A program made the position numbers and the translations under genes. A stretch of 64,000 nucleotides of DNA. Source: Bacteroidales bacterium (GTDB lineage Bacteria > Bacteroidota > Bacteroidia > Bacteroidales > UBA932). The notes beneath the pieces are model-generated. The model had not been told where the DNA came from, ran no database searches, and worked only from the letters and a program-made list of their open reading frames with translations. The DNA lies in contig JAFROJ010000036.1 of NCBI GenBank assembly GCA_017429765.1, positions 1 through 64,000 on the forward strand, written 5' to 3'. Below, in pieces: positions 17,525 to 27,158 of the stretch (position 1 is the stretch's first letter; every line of letters starts with the position of its first letter).

Positions 17525-19567
17525 TTATTCCAACCCGCGGGCGCGGAGGAGGGCGCCGGGATCGGGCTGGGCGCCGCGGAAACGCATGTAGAGGACCATC
17601 GGCTCCTCGCTTCCGCCCCTCTCAAGGAAGATCTGGCGGAACTTGGAGGCCACTGCCGGATCGTAGAGCCCCTGCTGCTGGAAATACTCGAAGGCGTCTT
17701 TGTCCAGGACCTCGGCCCAAAGGTAGCTATAGTACCCGGCACAGTAGCCGCTGTTGAATATATGGTTGAAATAGGTCGTGCGGTAACGAGGAATGATCTC
17801 GTCGATCAGGCCCATCTCCTCACAGACCTTCTTCTCGAAAGCGGCCACATTGGCGGCCTGGTCGCCCTCGCTCATCTTGACCAGTTCCTCGAGTGTCAAC
17901 TCATGCCACTTCATGTCAAGGATGGAGGCGGCGCACAGCTCGGAGGTCATGAAGCCCTGGTTGAACTTCCTGGCGTTGTTGATCTTATCCACCAGATAGC
18001 CGGGAATAACCTCCCCGGTCTCATAGTGCTTGGCGTACTCGGCGAGGATCTCCGGCTGGAATGCCCAGTTCTCATTGAACTGGGAGAACGTCTCCACGAA
18101 ATCCCTCTTGACGCTGGCCCCGCTCACCGACTTGTAAGTGCACTTTGTGAGCAGGCCGTGCAGGCCGTGGCCGAACTCATGGAACACGGTCTCCACCTCG
18201 TCCGTGGTGAAGAGTGAAGGCTCGTTCTCGACCGGGACGCCACCCATGTTACCCACATTGACCACGATGGGCCGAACCTCGTTGCCGTCCTTGTCGACGT
18301 ACTGCTCCCGGAACGTGTTCATCCAGGCTCCGCCCCTCTTGGACGAGCGGGGGAAGTAATCGGTCATGAATATTCCGAGAAGGCTGCCGTCGGCGTCGGT
18401 CACCTTGAAAGTCTCGACGGCGGGATTGTAGACGGGAACGCCGGTGAGCGGCTCCACATTGATCCCGTAGATCTTGTGGGCGGCGGCGAATATTCCCTGA
18501 CGGACATTCTCCATCTTGAAGTAAGGCTTGGTCTGGCTCTCGTCCAGGTCATACTTCCTGGCCCGCACCTTCTCGGCGTAGTAGAACCAGTCCCAGGGCT
18601 GGATCTTGGAACCCTTCGGAAGCTTGCCGGCGGCCACATCCTCGTCCATAATCTTCTGCATGTCATAGACTTCCTGCTTCGCCTTGGCGTTCGATGCCTT
18701 CTGGATCCTGTCCAGGAACTCATCCACCGTGGCGGGGTTCCCTGCCATCTGGTCGTCCAGCTCGTAGGCGGCGAAAGTGTCGAAACCGAGCATCCTGGCC
18801 TTCTCGGCGCGGAGTCTCAGGATCTCAAGGCATAGGGCCTTGTTGTCATTCTCGTTGCCGTTGTTGCCTCTTGAGGAATAGGCCTTGAACATATCCTCCC
18901 TGCGGGCCCGGTCCTCACATTTGGTCATCTCGTCGGTGTACGATGAGACCGGGATCCCGAACTTCTCCTTGAACGCGTTGTTCTCAGCGAGCAGGTTCGT
19001 CCCGAACTTCTGCTGGGAGGCCGCTATCTTGAGGTTGATCTCCTTAAGGCGCTCCTGCGAGGCCTCGTCGAGATCCACTCCGTTACGGGTGAAACTCTTG
19101 TAGAGATTCTTCAGGACCATCTGCTGTTCCCTGGTGAGGGCGCTCTGGTCAGCCTCATAGACGACCTTGACCCTCTCGAAGAACTTCTTGTTCATCGATA
19201 TGGCGTTCTCGTGGGCGGTCAGAAGCCCGATCGCCTCCTCGGCCACTTTCTCCATCTCCTCGTTCCCCTCGGTCTCCTGGAGATTGAAGAGAACCCCGTT
19301 GACCTTGTCAAGAAGCTCGCCGGAAAGCTCGTAAGCCTCGATCGTGTTCTTGAAAGTCGGTGTGGCCGGATTGTCCAGGATGGCCTTCAACTCCTTGTCG
19401 TGCCGGGCTATACCCTCCTTGACGGCGGGAATATAGTCGGCCAAGGTTATCTGGTCGAACGGAGGGATGCCATAGGGCGTGTCCCACTCCTGAAAGAAAG
19501 GATTCTTTGTCTGGTCGCAAGCTGAAATCATGACGATAGCCCCCAACGCGATTAATGTTTTCTTCAT
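17525..19567 (-). CDS. dcp: M3 family zinc metallopeptidase (peptidyl-dipeptidase Dcp-like lipoprotein)
   Basis: Oligopeptide-cleaving zinc protease. The zinc site HEFGH is at residues 463-467 within VFHEFGHGLHGLLTK, with the downstream DFVETFSQFNENW. The N-terminus MKKTLIALGAIVMISACDQT is a lipoprotein signal (lipobox ISAC), so the enzyme is probably periplasmic and membrane-tethered. The 680 residues are the family norm. Last gene of the minus-strand run GH51 to M3, 9 bp after the EEP gene. Confidence 0.9.
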   Translation of the reverse strand: MKKTLIALGAIVMISACDQTKNPFFQEWDTPYGIPPFDQITLADYIPAVKEGIARHDKELKAILDNPATPTFKNTIEAYELSGELLDKVNGVLFNLQETEGNEEMEKVAEEAIGLLTAHENAISMNKKFFERVKVVYEADQSALTREQQMVLKNLYKSFTRNGVDLDEASQERLKEINLKIAASQQKFGTNLLAENNAFKEKFGIPVSSYTDEMTKCEDRARREDMFKAYSSRGNNGNENDNKALCLEILRLRAEKARMLGFDTFAAYELDDQMAGNPATVDEFLDRIQKASNAKAKQEVYDMQKIMDEDVAAGKLPKGSKIQPWDWFYYAEKVRARKYDLDESQTKPYFKMENVRQGIFAAAHKIYGINVEPLTGVPVYNPAVETFKVTDADGSLLGIFMTDYFPRSSKRGGAWMNTFREQYVDKDGNEVRPIVVNVGNMGGVPVENEPSLFTTDEVETVFHEFGHGLHGLLTKCTYKSVSGASVKRDFVETFSQFNENWAFQPEILAEYAKHYETGEVIPGYLVDKINNARKFNQGFMTSELCAASILDMKWHELTLEELVKMSEGDQAANVAAFEKKVCEEMGLIDEIIPRYRTTYFNHIFNSGYCAGYYSYLWAEVLDKDAFEYFQQQGLYDPAVASKFRQIFLERGGSEEPMVLYMRFRGAQPDPGALLRARGLE

Positions 19568-19576
19568 TATGACTTG

Positions 19577-20662
19577 TTATTGTTTCCGGGATAATATGAT
19601 GTAAGTGGGGTAATGGTCGCTGTAGCCGTCGATGAACTGGCCGCCGGAGAAGGTGCGCTTCGGCGTCCCGGCGTACTGGCCGCTGTCCTGGATCATGTAC
19701 GGCATCGTGAATATGTTGCCGTAGAAGCCATCCTCACCGGAGGGGGTTATCACGAGGGAGCCCTTCGGCGCGTCGCACAGGGCCCTGTTCACCTCGATGA
19801 TGTCGAATATGTTCCACTCTCCCCTGTATTCCTCCGTGCCCAGGCCGGCCTTATGCATCGAGATGAACGGGGAGAAAAAGTCCCTTGGGCCCGTCTCCTC
19901 AATGGTCTCCCTGGCGTGGAGATACCTCACCTGGCTCTCGTCGCCGGGATTGTCGTTCATGTCACCCATCACCACGACCTTGATTCCGGGGTACTTCATC
20001 ATCAGGGCCTCGGCGTCCTTGCGGATGATCTCGCAACTCCTTCCGCGGAGATCCCCGCCCTTGGCGCCAACCCTCGAGGGGGTGTGCGCGACATAGATGG
20101 CGAACATCTCACCGTCTATCAGCCCCCGGGCCATCAGGACCTCCCTCGTGCGGAAGGCGTATTGCTCCTCGGGGCTGTACTCAAAGTCGATAACCGACTC
20201 GAAATCAAAGGGAATAGGCTTGGCTTCAAGAAGTGTGAACCTGTCGGGGCGGTAGAGCATGGCCACGTCGATGCCCCTCCTGTCAGGTCCCTCGAAATGA
20301 ATGAAACTGAACTTGGCGGAGGCGATCTCAGGCCTGGCCACCAGGTCCTCCAGCACCCTGTCGTTCTCGACTTCCGCGAGCCCGAGCACAGTGTGCCAGA
20401 CCTTGTTCCGCTCCTTCATGTCCCGGATCACGGTGGCGATGTTGGAGAGTTTGCTCTCGTACTTGTCCTGAGTCCAGGAATATCTCCCCTCGGGCAGGTA
20501 GTCGTTGTCGTTCTTACCCTCGTCGTGGGCCGTGTCGAAAAGGTTCTCGACATTGTAGAACCCGATCACATGGTCCTTTTTCCTTCCCTCGACGGGAAGC
20601 GAGGCGCTCCCGAGGAAAAGGAGAAGCAAGAGGACGGGAACCGCTCTATTCCGCATATTCAT
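19577..20662 (-). CDS. Secreted endonuclease/exonuclease/phosphatase (EEP) family protein
   Basis: Start at 20662 gives MNMRNRAVPVLLLLLFLGSA, a signal peptide; the open frame extends further upstream but overlaps the NUC1 gene. EEP fold motifs are GFYNVENLFD (Asn), GLAEVENDRVLEDL (catalytic Glu), DRRGIDVAMLYRP, VVMGDMNDNPGD (Asp, Asn) and the C-terminal YSDHYPTYII (Asp-His). Such proteins are metal-dependent nucleases or phosphodiesterases; the substrate is not determined by sequence. It starts 7 bp after NUC1, consistent with a joint role in extracellular nucleic-acid breakdown. Confidence 0.85.
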   Translation of the reverse strand: MNMRNRAVPVLLLLLFLGSASLPVEGRKKDHVIGFYNVENLFDTAHDEGKNDNDYLPEGRYSWTQDKYESKLSNIATVIRDMKERNKVWHTVLGLAEVENDRVLEDLVARPEIASAKFSFIHFEGPDRRGIDVAMLYRPDRFTLLEAKPIPFDFESVIDFEYSPEEQYAFRTREVLMARGLIDGEMFAIYVAHTPSRVGAKGGDLRGRSCEIIRKDAEALMMKYPGIKVVVMGDMNDNPGDESQVRYLHARETIEETGPRDFFSPFISMHKAGLGTEEYRGEWNIFDIIEVNRALCDAPKGSLVITPSGEDGFYGNIFTMPYMIQDSGQYAGTPKRTFSGGQFIDGYSDHYPTYIILSRKQ

Positions 20663-20669
20663 TTTACTG

Positions 20670-22172
20670 TCAATTATTCCACCACCAGGCCACGTCCGCC
20701 GGGGACTCGGCCTCAACCACGTCCTGGATCTCTTTCGGGAGGTTGACGAAGAAGTCCACCCCCACTTTCTTCTCAAGGTCGTCAACGCTCATGGTCATCT
20801 GCTTGGTGACACTGGTGGCGTTGTTCGCCTTATGGTCCATCCAGACCGCCAGGGCCATGTACCCCGAGGTCCCTGTGGTCTTGTCTTTCGCGAGCCTGAG
20901 GAGGGCCTTGTAATACCCCACCGGGACTTTGACTTTCTTGTTCTCGTTATCGTAGGAGAACAGCTCGCTCCCCTCGGTGACGCATCCGGTCACGACATAA
21001 AGGGTGTCAGTGGCGCTGTTCTCGGCCCAGGTCCTGACCTTCCGCTCGAGGACCTCCCATGCGTTGGCGTTGAGCGAGTTAAGCTGAGGAGTCATGTTGG
21101 TGGAGAAGAAGGTCTCGATGTTGACCCTCATATCCTTACGGTCGGCCTGGGGAAGCTGATGCCCGCGGTCGAAAGAGCCCCCGTTACCGTTCTGGTAACT
21201 ATTTGTGAGCAAAGGCTGTTTCTCTCTGGCGATCAGCGGGTCGAGAGGGAAGGCGCTCGGAGTCTTATCCCCGCCGATGGTGCGACCGCCGGAGCCGCTG
21301 TTGCCCTTGCAAAGAGGGTAGGCAACCCAATGTGAAACCATGGCGTCATAGTCCCAATAGGCCGAGTAACTCCTCTGCTTGCCGTCCGGGAAGAAGTGGG
21401 TGAGAAGATCCATGCCGTCCCCGGCGTCAGTGGCGGGAAGTTCCATCCACTTGACGGACGCGGCGGCCTCCTTGCGGCCCATCTTGTACTCGCCTTTCTC
21501 GTGGGAGACATAGTAGGCGGGGGTTGTGCCGCCGGCCTCGACCACTCCGTTATGCTCGCTTCTAAGCGACATGAAAGTGACCTTGTCCCCGACATTCAGG
21601 CCCAGGGAAGAGAAACTCTGGTCGTTGGAGGCGACCTTCTTCGACGTCAAGCCATAGACATACAGGTAAGAGGAGTTATCGACAATATAGAAATTGCCGT
21701 AAGAAGGGTTGGCGATCCCCACTATCTCGCCGGTGATCTTGTACCAGGTCGAATTGTCCACCTTCTTGGAATAGAACTCGTTGATGGTGACAGCGGCCTC
21801 GGCGCCCTTCTGCTGAGTGATGGTGATCTTGCCGCTGGCCCCGGAGGCGCTTATTGTCACCTCCGCGGAGCGCTGGTCCTCCTTGTTCTCATCGACCGAT
21901 ATGGTCATGGTCTGGTAAGATGACCCTCCTTGCCCGCTGGGCGGACTGACCTTCACCCAACTCTGGGTCGGGCTGGCCACCCAATCGACCGTGGCGACAA
22001 AAGAGACCGTCTGGCTTCCGCCGGAGCTCTGGAAATTAAGGGAGCCCTGCTCGATGATGACAGAAGGCTGCACCGGCGGCGTCTGCCGCTCTTGCTCTTT
22101 TTCCCCGCAGGCCGAGACCAGAACGGCGGCTAGCGAGGGCAACATGATTCTTTGGAGATGTGTCAGTCGCAT
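20670..22172 (-). CDS. BACON-domain DNA/RNA non-specific endonuclease (NUC1) lipoprotein
   Basis: The start at 22172 gives MRLTHLQRIMLPSLAAVLVS followed by the lipobox Cys (VSAC). Residues about 35-105 form a BACON domain (LNFQSSGGSQTVSFVATVDW, ITITQQKG), a module often found in surface proteins of Bacteroidetes. An OB-like middle domain follows (INEFYSKKVDNSTWYKITGE). The C-terminal half is a beta-beta-alpha-Me nuclease with DRGHQLPQADRKD (catalytic His) and FFSTNMTPQLNSLN (metal Asn). Likely a surface or periplasmic nuclease. Overall 500 residues. Confidence 0.9.
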   Translation of the reverse strand: MRLTHLQRIMLPSLAAVLVSACGEKEQERQTPPVQPSVIIEQGSLNFQSSGGSQTVSFVATVDWVASPTQSWVKVSPPSGQGGSSYQTMTISVDENKEDQRSAEVTISASGASGKITITQQKGAEAAVTINEFYSKKVDNSTWYKITGEIVGIANPSYGNFYIVDNSSYLYVYGLTSKKVASNDQSFSSLGLNVGDKVTFMSLRSEHNGVVEAGGTTPAYYVSHEKGEYKMGRKEAAASVKWMELPATDAGDGMDLLTHFFPDGKQRSYSAYWDYDAMVSHWVAYPLCKGNSGSGGRTIGGDKTPSAFPLDPLIAREKQPLLTNSYQNGNGGSFDRGHQLPQADRKDMRVNIETFFSTNMTPQLNSLNANAWEVLERKVRTWAENSATDTLYVVTGCVTEGSELFSYDNENKKVKVPVGYYKALLRLAKDKTTGTSGYMALAVWMDHKANNATSVTKQMTMSVDDLEKKVGVDFFVNLPKEIQDVVEAESPADVAWWWNN

Positions 22173-22235
22173 GATCGTGTTTTTATCAATATTGAGTCGC
22201 GTGAACATCACAAGATAGTAAGAAAAAACTCTTTA

Positions 22236-22991
22236 TCAAAAGTCCAGCTCGAGTTCAACGGGGCAATGGTCGGAGCCGAAGATCTCGTTGTGGATGTCGG
22301 TTCCGGCGACCTTGTCACGGAGGTCTTCAGAGACCAGGAAATAGTCGATGCGCCAGCCGGCGTTGTTGGCCCTGGCGTTGAACCGGTACGACCACCAGGA
22401 GTATTTCACCTCTTCCGGGTGCGCCTCCCGCCAGGTGTCAGCGAAACCGGACCGGAGCAGGACGGAGAACTTCTCCCTCTCCTCGTCGGTGAAACCCGCG
22501 TTGCGGCGGTTGGCCTTCGGGTTCTTGATGTCTATCTCCTCATGCGCCACGTTCAGGTCGCCGCAGACCACCACCCCCTTGCGGGACTTCAGTCCGAGCA
22601 GATATTCCCTGAACGCGTCTTCCCAGGTCATCCTGTAGTCGAGCCTTCGGAGGCCGTCCTGGGAGTTCGGGGTATAGACGCAGACGAGGAAGAACTCGGG
22701 CATCTCGAGGGTGATCACGCGCCCTTCCGTGTCGTGCTCCGGGATCCCGATCCCGTAAGTGACCGACAACGGTTGATGTCTTGAATATATCGCCGTCCCG
22801 GAATAGCCTTTTTTCTCGGCCGAGTTCCAGTAGGAGGTGTAGCCCAGGTATTCCAGATCGAGCTGGCCGGGTTGCAGTTTGGTCTCCTGCAGGCAGAAGA
22901 AATCGGCGTCCAAGGCCGAGAACGCCTTGTCGAACTCGCCCTTGCCAGCGCAGGCCCTCAGGCCGTTCACATTCCAACTGACAAATCTCAT
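22236..22991 (-). CDS. xth: Exodeoxyribonuclease III
   Basis: AP endonuclease and 3'-5' exonuclease. The start at 22991 gives MRFVSWNVNGLRACAGKGEF; a TTG five codons upstream overlaps the previous stop and is less likely. EEP motifs are CLQETKLQ (metal Glu), VVCGDLNVAHEEID (Asp/Asn) and GSDHCPVELEL (Asp-His). The 251 residues are typical and there is no signal peptide, so it is cytoplasmic and probably for DNA repair, although its neighbours on both sides are exported. Confidence 0.92.
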   Translation of the reverse strand: MRFVSWNVNGLRACAGKGEFDKAFSALDADFFCLQETKLQPGQLDLEYLGYTSYWNSAEKKGYSGTAIYSRHQPLSVTYGIGIPEHDTEGRVITLEMPEFFLVCVYTPNSQDGLRRLDYRMTWEDAFREYLLGLKSRKGVVVCGDLNVAHEEIDIKNPKANRRNAGFTDEEREKFSVLLRSGFADTWREAHPEEVKYSWWSYRFNARANNAGWRIDYFLVSEDLRDKVAGTDIHNEIFGSDHCPVELELDF

Positions 22992-23006
22992 TTTCTTGTC
23001 TATCAA

Positions 23007-24440
23007 TTATTTCTTAATCTCAATCTCTTTTGTCAAAGTCTCGCTCGAGGCGTCCCAAGAGTCGAACGCGGTGAGTGAGACAACGCACTTCCCGGGGAAA
23101 TCCTCCAGAGGAATCTCGATTTCCCACGAGGACTTCATCATCGAGGGGGAAGGATATTTGTAAAAGTCCGCCAGGATCCTCTTTGTGGCGATAACCTCCC
23201 CGCCCGAGGACAACTCGACCACATAATGATGGACGAACTCGTCATCGCTCCCGGAGGTGAAACCGACGTTGATCCATCGGGGAAGCCCCTTCCTCTTGTA
23301 GGCCGGGGGCACCTCGCGGGCAACGTCAAGAGTGGAGATTGAAGGAGCCTCGTTAGCCTCCTGGCGGCGAGGGAATGAATATCCCTCCAGATGCGTCTTG
23401 TCCTTGGAAGGGCGAGGCATGAACAAGGGGTCGCCGATGACGGCATCATTGTAGAAATCCATCCTGAACACCCTCATGTTACCGTTCGAGTCGAACTGGA
23501 CTAGATTCCCTTGCGAGAACTCGTCCTTGTCTTTCATCGTGGTCTGTCCGGCCATGTCCTCATAACGCCCCGCCTCCAGGGCCATATACCTGACCGAGCC
23601 GCACCCGAGGGCGGTGAAATCACCCTGCCAGACGCTCCTGGGATCGTTCAGCGGGAAGTGGAGATGGCCTCCGAAAGCCACGACTTGGGGATACTTCGAG
23701 AGAATCTCCGGGAGTTCCCTCGAGGCCCAATAGCCCGGAAGATAAGACTTCCAGATCCCGTCGGCCTCACCGAGAAGGCTTCCATAGACAGTGTCATAAA
23801 GCATCGGGTGAGTGATGACTATGACGTACCTCGATGGGTGCTTGGAGGTTATCTCAGACAGCTTGCCGTCCAGCCATTCCAGGGCCTCGGGGCTGTAGGT
23901 GACAGGGCTGGTCCCGACCGGGGTGACAGACAGGACGTCATATTTCCCAACGACGCAATGGCGGCACTCCAGACCCTCCAGGGCCTCCTTGTCGACATCT
24001 GTCAGGAAATAATTGTCTCCCAGGGCTTTAATGATGTACTCGGCGTCGGAGACCATTGTCTCTTTCCAGCGATAATCCGGCACGTCGTGGTTGCCGACAG
24101 TGTAGATCAGGGGAGTCTTGGCCGGGTCAAAGACAGACTCGTAAACCCGTTTGAACTCCGCGATGAAACCCTCGTCGGGATAATCGATAAGGTCTCCGGC
24201 GACCAGCACCCCGTCCAGGCCGTCGGGGTCGTTCTCACCGGCCTTGGCGGAAAGCTGATTAAGGGCGCTTTCCCATTTGGCGGAAGTGGCCGGGAGAGCG
24301 GTGTTGATGTGGACATCGCTCACCACCCCCAGCGAAAGGACCACTTTCGACTCGTCAAAGGCCGTGGGAGCGACAGTCTTTCCGCAGGAGGCCGCCAGAA
24401 AAGCGGCGGCCAGGATAATGAATATAACGTGTTTTCTCAT
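23007..24440 (-). CDS. Calcineurin-like metallophosphoesterase lipoprotein
   Basis: The start at 24440 gives MRKHVIFIILAAAFLAASCG, a lipoprotein signal. Metallophosphoesterase motifs are in order: VVSDVHI (Asp, His), AGDLIDYPDEG, YTVGNHDVPD, VITHPM and FGGHLHFPL. A beta-rich C-terminal region of about 160 residues (LPRWINVGFTSGSDDEFVHH) follows, possibly an accessory domain. The product would hydrolyse phosphomono- or diesters outside the cytoplasm. Its stop is 15 bp before the exonuclease III start. Confidence 0.87.
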   Translation of the reverse strand: MRKHVIFIILAAAFLAASCGKTVAPTAFDESKVVLSLGVVSDVHINTALPATSAKWESALNQLSAKAGENDPDGLDGVLVAGDLIDYPDEGFIAEFKRVYESVFDPAKTPLIYTVGNHDVPDYRWKETMVSDAEYIIKALGDNYFLTDVDKEALEGLECRHCVVGKYDVLSVTPVGTSPVTYSPEALEWLDGKLSEITSKHPSRYVIVITHPMLYDTVYGSLLGEADGIWKSYLPGYWASRELPEILSKYPQVVAFGGHLHFPLNDPRSVWQGDFTALGCGSVRYMALEAGRYEDMAGQTTMKDKDEFSQGNLVQFDSNGNMRVFRMDFYNDAVIGDPLFMPRPSKDKTHLEGYSFPRRQEANEAPSISTLDVAREVPPAYKRKGLPRWINVGFTSGSDDEFVHHYVVELSSGGEVIATKRILADFYKYPSPSMMKSSWEIEIPLEDFPGKCVVSLTAFDSWDASSETLTKEIEIKK

Positions 24441-24456
24441 ATCGGTCGGTTGGGGT

Positions 24457-25986
24457 TTACTCAATGAAAAGGAAGGTCACGGAGTGGGCGGGGATCTCGA
24501 CAGCGCCGTCTTTAACGGGGACAACCGTGTCGAAAGGCTTGACGCTCTCGTCGCCTATGTCGTTGTAGTCCAGCGCCGAATCCCCACAGAGGACACGAGC
24601 GGTCACCTTCTTGGGTGTCTTGACCCCCATGCCCTTGAAATCGATCTCGAGCCGCTCGGCTTTCTCGGGATGTTTGTTGGTCACGGCGCAGACGAACTTC
24701 TTTCCCGCGGCGTCTGAAGTCAGGAGAACGTCCAGAACCCCTGTCGACTTATCCCCCGACGAAAGCGTCTCGACCGAGTTGTCCGTCGGGACCACATACG
24801 GGAGCAAGTCGTTGGAATACATCTTCATGGCATAGAACGAAGTCCTCCGGACTATTCCTTCGGGGTGGACGAATATCGGTCCCCTGGTGTTGGCGACCGG
24901 GGATATGCAGGCGATCTCAACCTTGTCGGCGTGGCGCAGGCAAGTGTTAAGGAAGCAAGCCGAGAACACGGCGTCCGCCATTGTGTAACTCGAGGCGATG
25001 TCGTTCTCGCGGCGGGCCTGATAGTCATATCCCGCCCTCAGGTTACCTATTCCCGGATGATACCAGCCCCTGAGGTTCCACTCGTCGAACGCGATCTTTA
25101 TCCTGTCATCCACCCCGGCCTCCTTGAGGATGTCAATGGTATTGCTGATACTTTCCTCCGGTCCGTCGGTCCTCATCACACACTGGAGGTAAGTGCCGGG
25201 ATCCTTGCTGATGTCATGAGGTACCCAATATCCGTGAATGGACACATAATCAAGAAGATAGCCTGCCTTTTTCAGCAATGGGTGAGTCCAGTACCTCTCG
25301 GGCAGGGCGGCGGCGAAGAGCTTGAGATCCTTGTCCACACTCAGCATCAGCTTGGCGCTCTCCGTCACAAGAGGGGCCCACTCCTCCGGACTCTTCTCGC
25401 CCAACTCGTGCATTCCCCAGTTCTCGTTGCCGATGCTCCAGTACTTGACGTTGAATGGCTCGGGGGAGCCGTTGGAGGCCCTTTGGCGTGCGAACTTGCC
25501 CACTGTCAGGTTGCAATATTCCACCCAGTCGCTCATCTCCTCCATTGTCCCGGTGCCGGCGTTCGTGCAGATGTACGGCTCGCAACCGACCTTTCGGCAC
25601 CATTTCACGAACTCGTCCGTGCCGAAGGTGTTAGGATCCTCGACCTGCCATGCCTTGTCCCAGACACTCTGGCGGTCAGGGCCCACGGCGTCTTTCCAAT
25701 GATACCCGGACACGAAGCATCCGCCCGGCCAGCGGACGATCGGAACCTTGAGTTCCCTCACGGCCTCAATGACATCCTTCCGGAAACCATCCTCGTCGGA
25801 AAGCGGGCTGCCGGGGCAGAACACCCCGCCATAGACTTGATTGTCGAAATGCTCCAGGAAGGCGCCGAATATCATGGGGTTGTATTCCATCCTCCCGGCG
25901 CCTGGCTTGACCGACATGCTGTTCTGGGAGAATAACGGGAAACAAGATAGAAACGCGAGAAGCGCGATGAGAGTCCGTCTTTTCAT
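24457..25986 (-). CDS. GH51 alpha-L-arabinofuranosidase
   Basis: Releases terminal arabinofuranose from arabinan or arabinoxylan. The start at 25986 gives a signal peptide (MKRRTLIALLAFLSCFPLFS). Catalytic residues are E188 in SIGNENWG (acid/base) and E302 in IAFDEWNLRGW (nucleophile). PIVRWPGGCFVSGYHWKDAV is a strong GH51 marker. A C-terminal beta domain ends the 509-residue protein. First gene of a six-gene minus-strand run, diverging from the SGNH gene over 83 bp with a promoter box for each. Confidence 0.92.
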   Translation of the reverse strand: MKRRTLIALLAFLSCFPLFSQNSMSVKPGAGRMEYNPMIFGAFLEHFDNQVYGGVFCPGSPLSDEDGFRKDVIEAVRELKVPIVRWPGGCFVSGYHWKDAVGPDRQSVWDKAWQVEDPNTFGTDEFVKWCRKVGCEPYICTNAGTGTMEEMSDWVEYCNLTVGKFARQRASNGSPEPFNVKYWSIGNENWGMHELGEKSPEEWAPLVTESAKLMLSVDKDLKLFAAALPERYWTHPLLKKAGYLLDYVSIHGYWVPHDISKDPGTYLQCVMRTDGPEESISNTIDILKEAGVDDRIKIAFDEWNLRGWYHPGIGNLRAGYDYQARRENDIASSYTMADAVFSACFLNTCLRHADKVEIACISPVANTRGPIFVHPEGIVRRTSFYAMKMYSNDLLPYVVPTDNSVETLSSGDKSTGVLDVLLTSDAAGKKFVCAVTNKHPEKAERLEIDFKGMGVKTPKKVTARVLCGDSALDYNDIGDESVKPFDTVVPVKDGAVEIPAHSVTFLFIE

Positions 25987-26009
25987 ATTCAATCGGTTAT
26001 CAAGTAAAG

Positions 26010-26017
26010 CAAAGTTA
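26010..26017 (-). promoter_or_regulatory. Putative -7 box (TAACTTTG) for GH51 operon
   Basis: Exact TAnnTTTG on the minus strand, 23 bp before the GH51 start. Confidence 0.5.
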
Positions 26018-26040
26018 ATCATATTATTCGTCAAAAATCG

Positions 26041-26048
26041 TACATTTG
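26041..26048 (+). promoter_or_regulatory. Putative -7 box (TACATTTG) for SGNH-GH92 operon
   Basis: Exact TAnnTTTG on the plus strand, 21 bp before the SGNH hydrolase start; the opposing minus-strand box is 23 bp away. Confidence 0.55.
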
Positions 26049-26069
26049 TGAAGCTAGCGTTGAATTACG

Positions 26070-27158
26070 ATGAAAAAATTGATTTCCCTCTTCCTGATGG
26101 CCGCGATCGGCCTCCAGATGGCCGCCCAGACCCCAGCGGACGACAAGTATGTCTACACCGAAGCCTCCGACCTGACCCTTGTCGGCAAACTCATGGACAC
26201 CCCTAACCCCTACCACAGGGTCGACACCGTGAGGTTCAAGGGGTTCACCAAGGGCGAGAACACCCAGGTGAGGCAGTCCTCCGGCATCTCGGTGGCTTTC
26301 AAGACCGATTCCCCGTCCGTCTCCGTCATCACCGAATACGGCGAGGTGGGCTGGCCCTCCAACACCAGCGGCTTCTCCGCCAGGGGATATGACCTCTACA
26401 TCAAGAAGGACGGCAAATGGCTCTGGGCCGCGGCGAGAGTGCCTGGCGACAAGACTCTCGGCAATCCCATAACCCTCGTCGACAGACTGGACGGCTCCGT
26501 CAAGGAATTCCTGATGTACCTCCCGATACTCAGTGAGGAATATTCAGTGAAGATCGGAGTGGAGAAGGGCCATTCGCTGGAGGCTCTTCCCAATCCTTTC
26601 CGCCACAGGATCGGCATCTTCGGGTCGAGCTTCACACACGGGATCTCGACCAGCCGGGCCGGAATGACTTATCCCGCCGTTTTCACCAGGGACACCGGCC
26701 TCCAGCTCCTCAGCCTCGGGTGCAGCGGCAACAGCAAGCTTCAGAGTTATTTCGCCGACGTCCTCGCCGCCGCCGATGTTGACGCTTTCATATTCGACTC
26801 ATTCTCAAATCCTTCCCCCGAGCAGATCAAGGAAAGGCTCTTCCCCTTCATCGAGAAGGTCCAGGCCGCCCACCCCGGCAAGCCGCTGATTTTCCAGCGC
26901 ACCATCTACAGGGAGAACCGTAATTTCAACACAGGGACCGAGGAATATGAGGCGAACAGGATCGCCCTCACCGACAGCCTGATGAAGGTGGCCTGCAAGA
27001 AGTACAAGGATGTCTATTACATCTATCCGAACGCCACAGCCAAGGACCACGAGACCACGCAGGACGGCACCCACCCCTCCGACCGCGGCTACCAGCTCTG
27101 GGCCCAGTCGATCGAGAAACCCGTTAAGAAAATCCTGAAGAAATACGGAATAAAATAA
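26070..27158 (+). CDS. SGNH/GDSL-family hydrolase, probable carbohydrate esterase
   Basis: A 362-residue secreted protein (signal MKKLISLFLMAAIGLQMAAQ). The N-terminal 150 residues are a beta domain like those preceding many Bacteroidetes SGNH esterases (GISVAFKTDSPSVSVITEYG). The SGNH block I is IGIFGSSFTHG near residue 186, with Ser in the GDS position. Block III/V is DGTHPSDRGYQLWAQS, with catalytic Asp and His. It may remove acetyl groups from pectin or hemicellulose, inferred from the locus. Its TAA overlaps the ATG of the GH92 gene by one base. Confidence 0.83.
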   Translation: MKKLISLFLMAAIGLQMAAQTPADDKYVYTEASDLTLVGKLMDTPNPYHRVDTVRFKGFTKGENTQVRQSSGISVAFKTDSPSVSVITEYGEVGWPSNTSGFSARGYDLYIKKDGKWLWAAARVPGDKTLGNPITLVDRLDGSVKEFLMYLPILSEEYSVKIGVEKGHSLEALPNPFRHRIGIFGSSFTHGISTSRAGMTYPAVFTRDTGLQLLSLGCSGNSKLQSYFADVLAAADVDAFIFDSFSNPSPEQIKERLFPFIEKVQAAHPGKPLIFQRTIYRENRNFNTGTEEYEANRIALTDSLMKVACKKYKDVYYIYPNATAKDHETTQDGTHPSDRGYQLWAQSIEKPVKKILKKYGIK

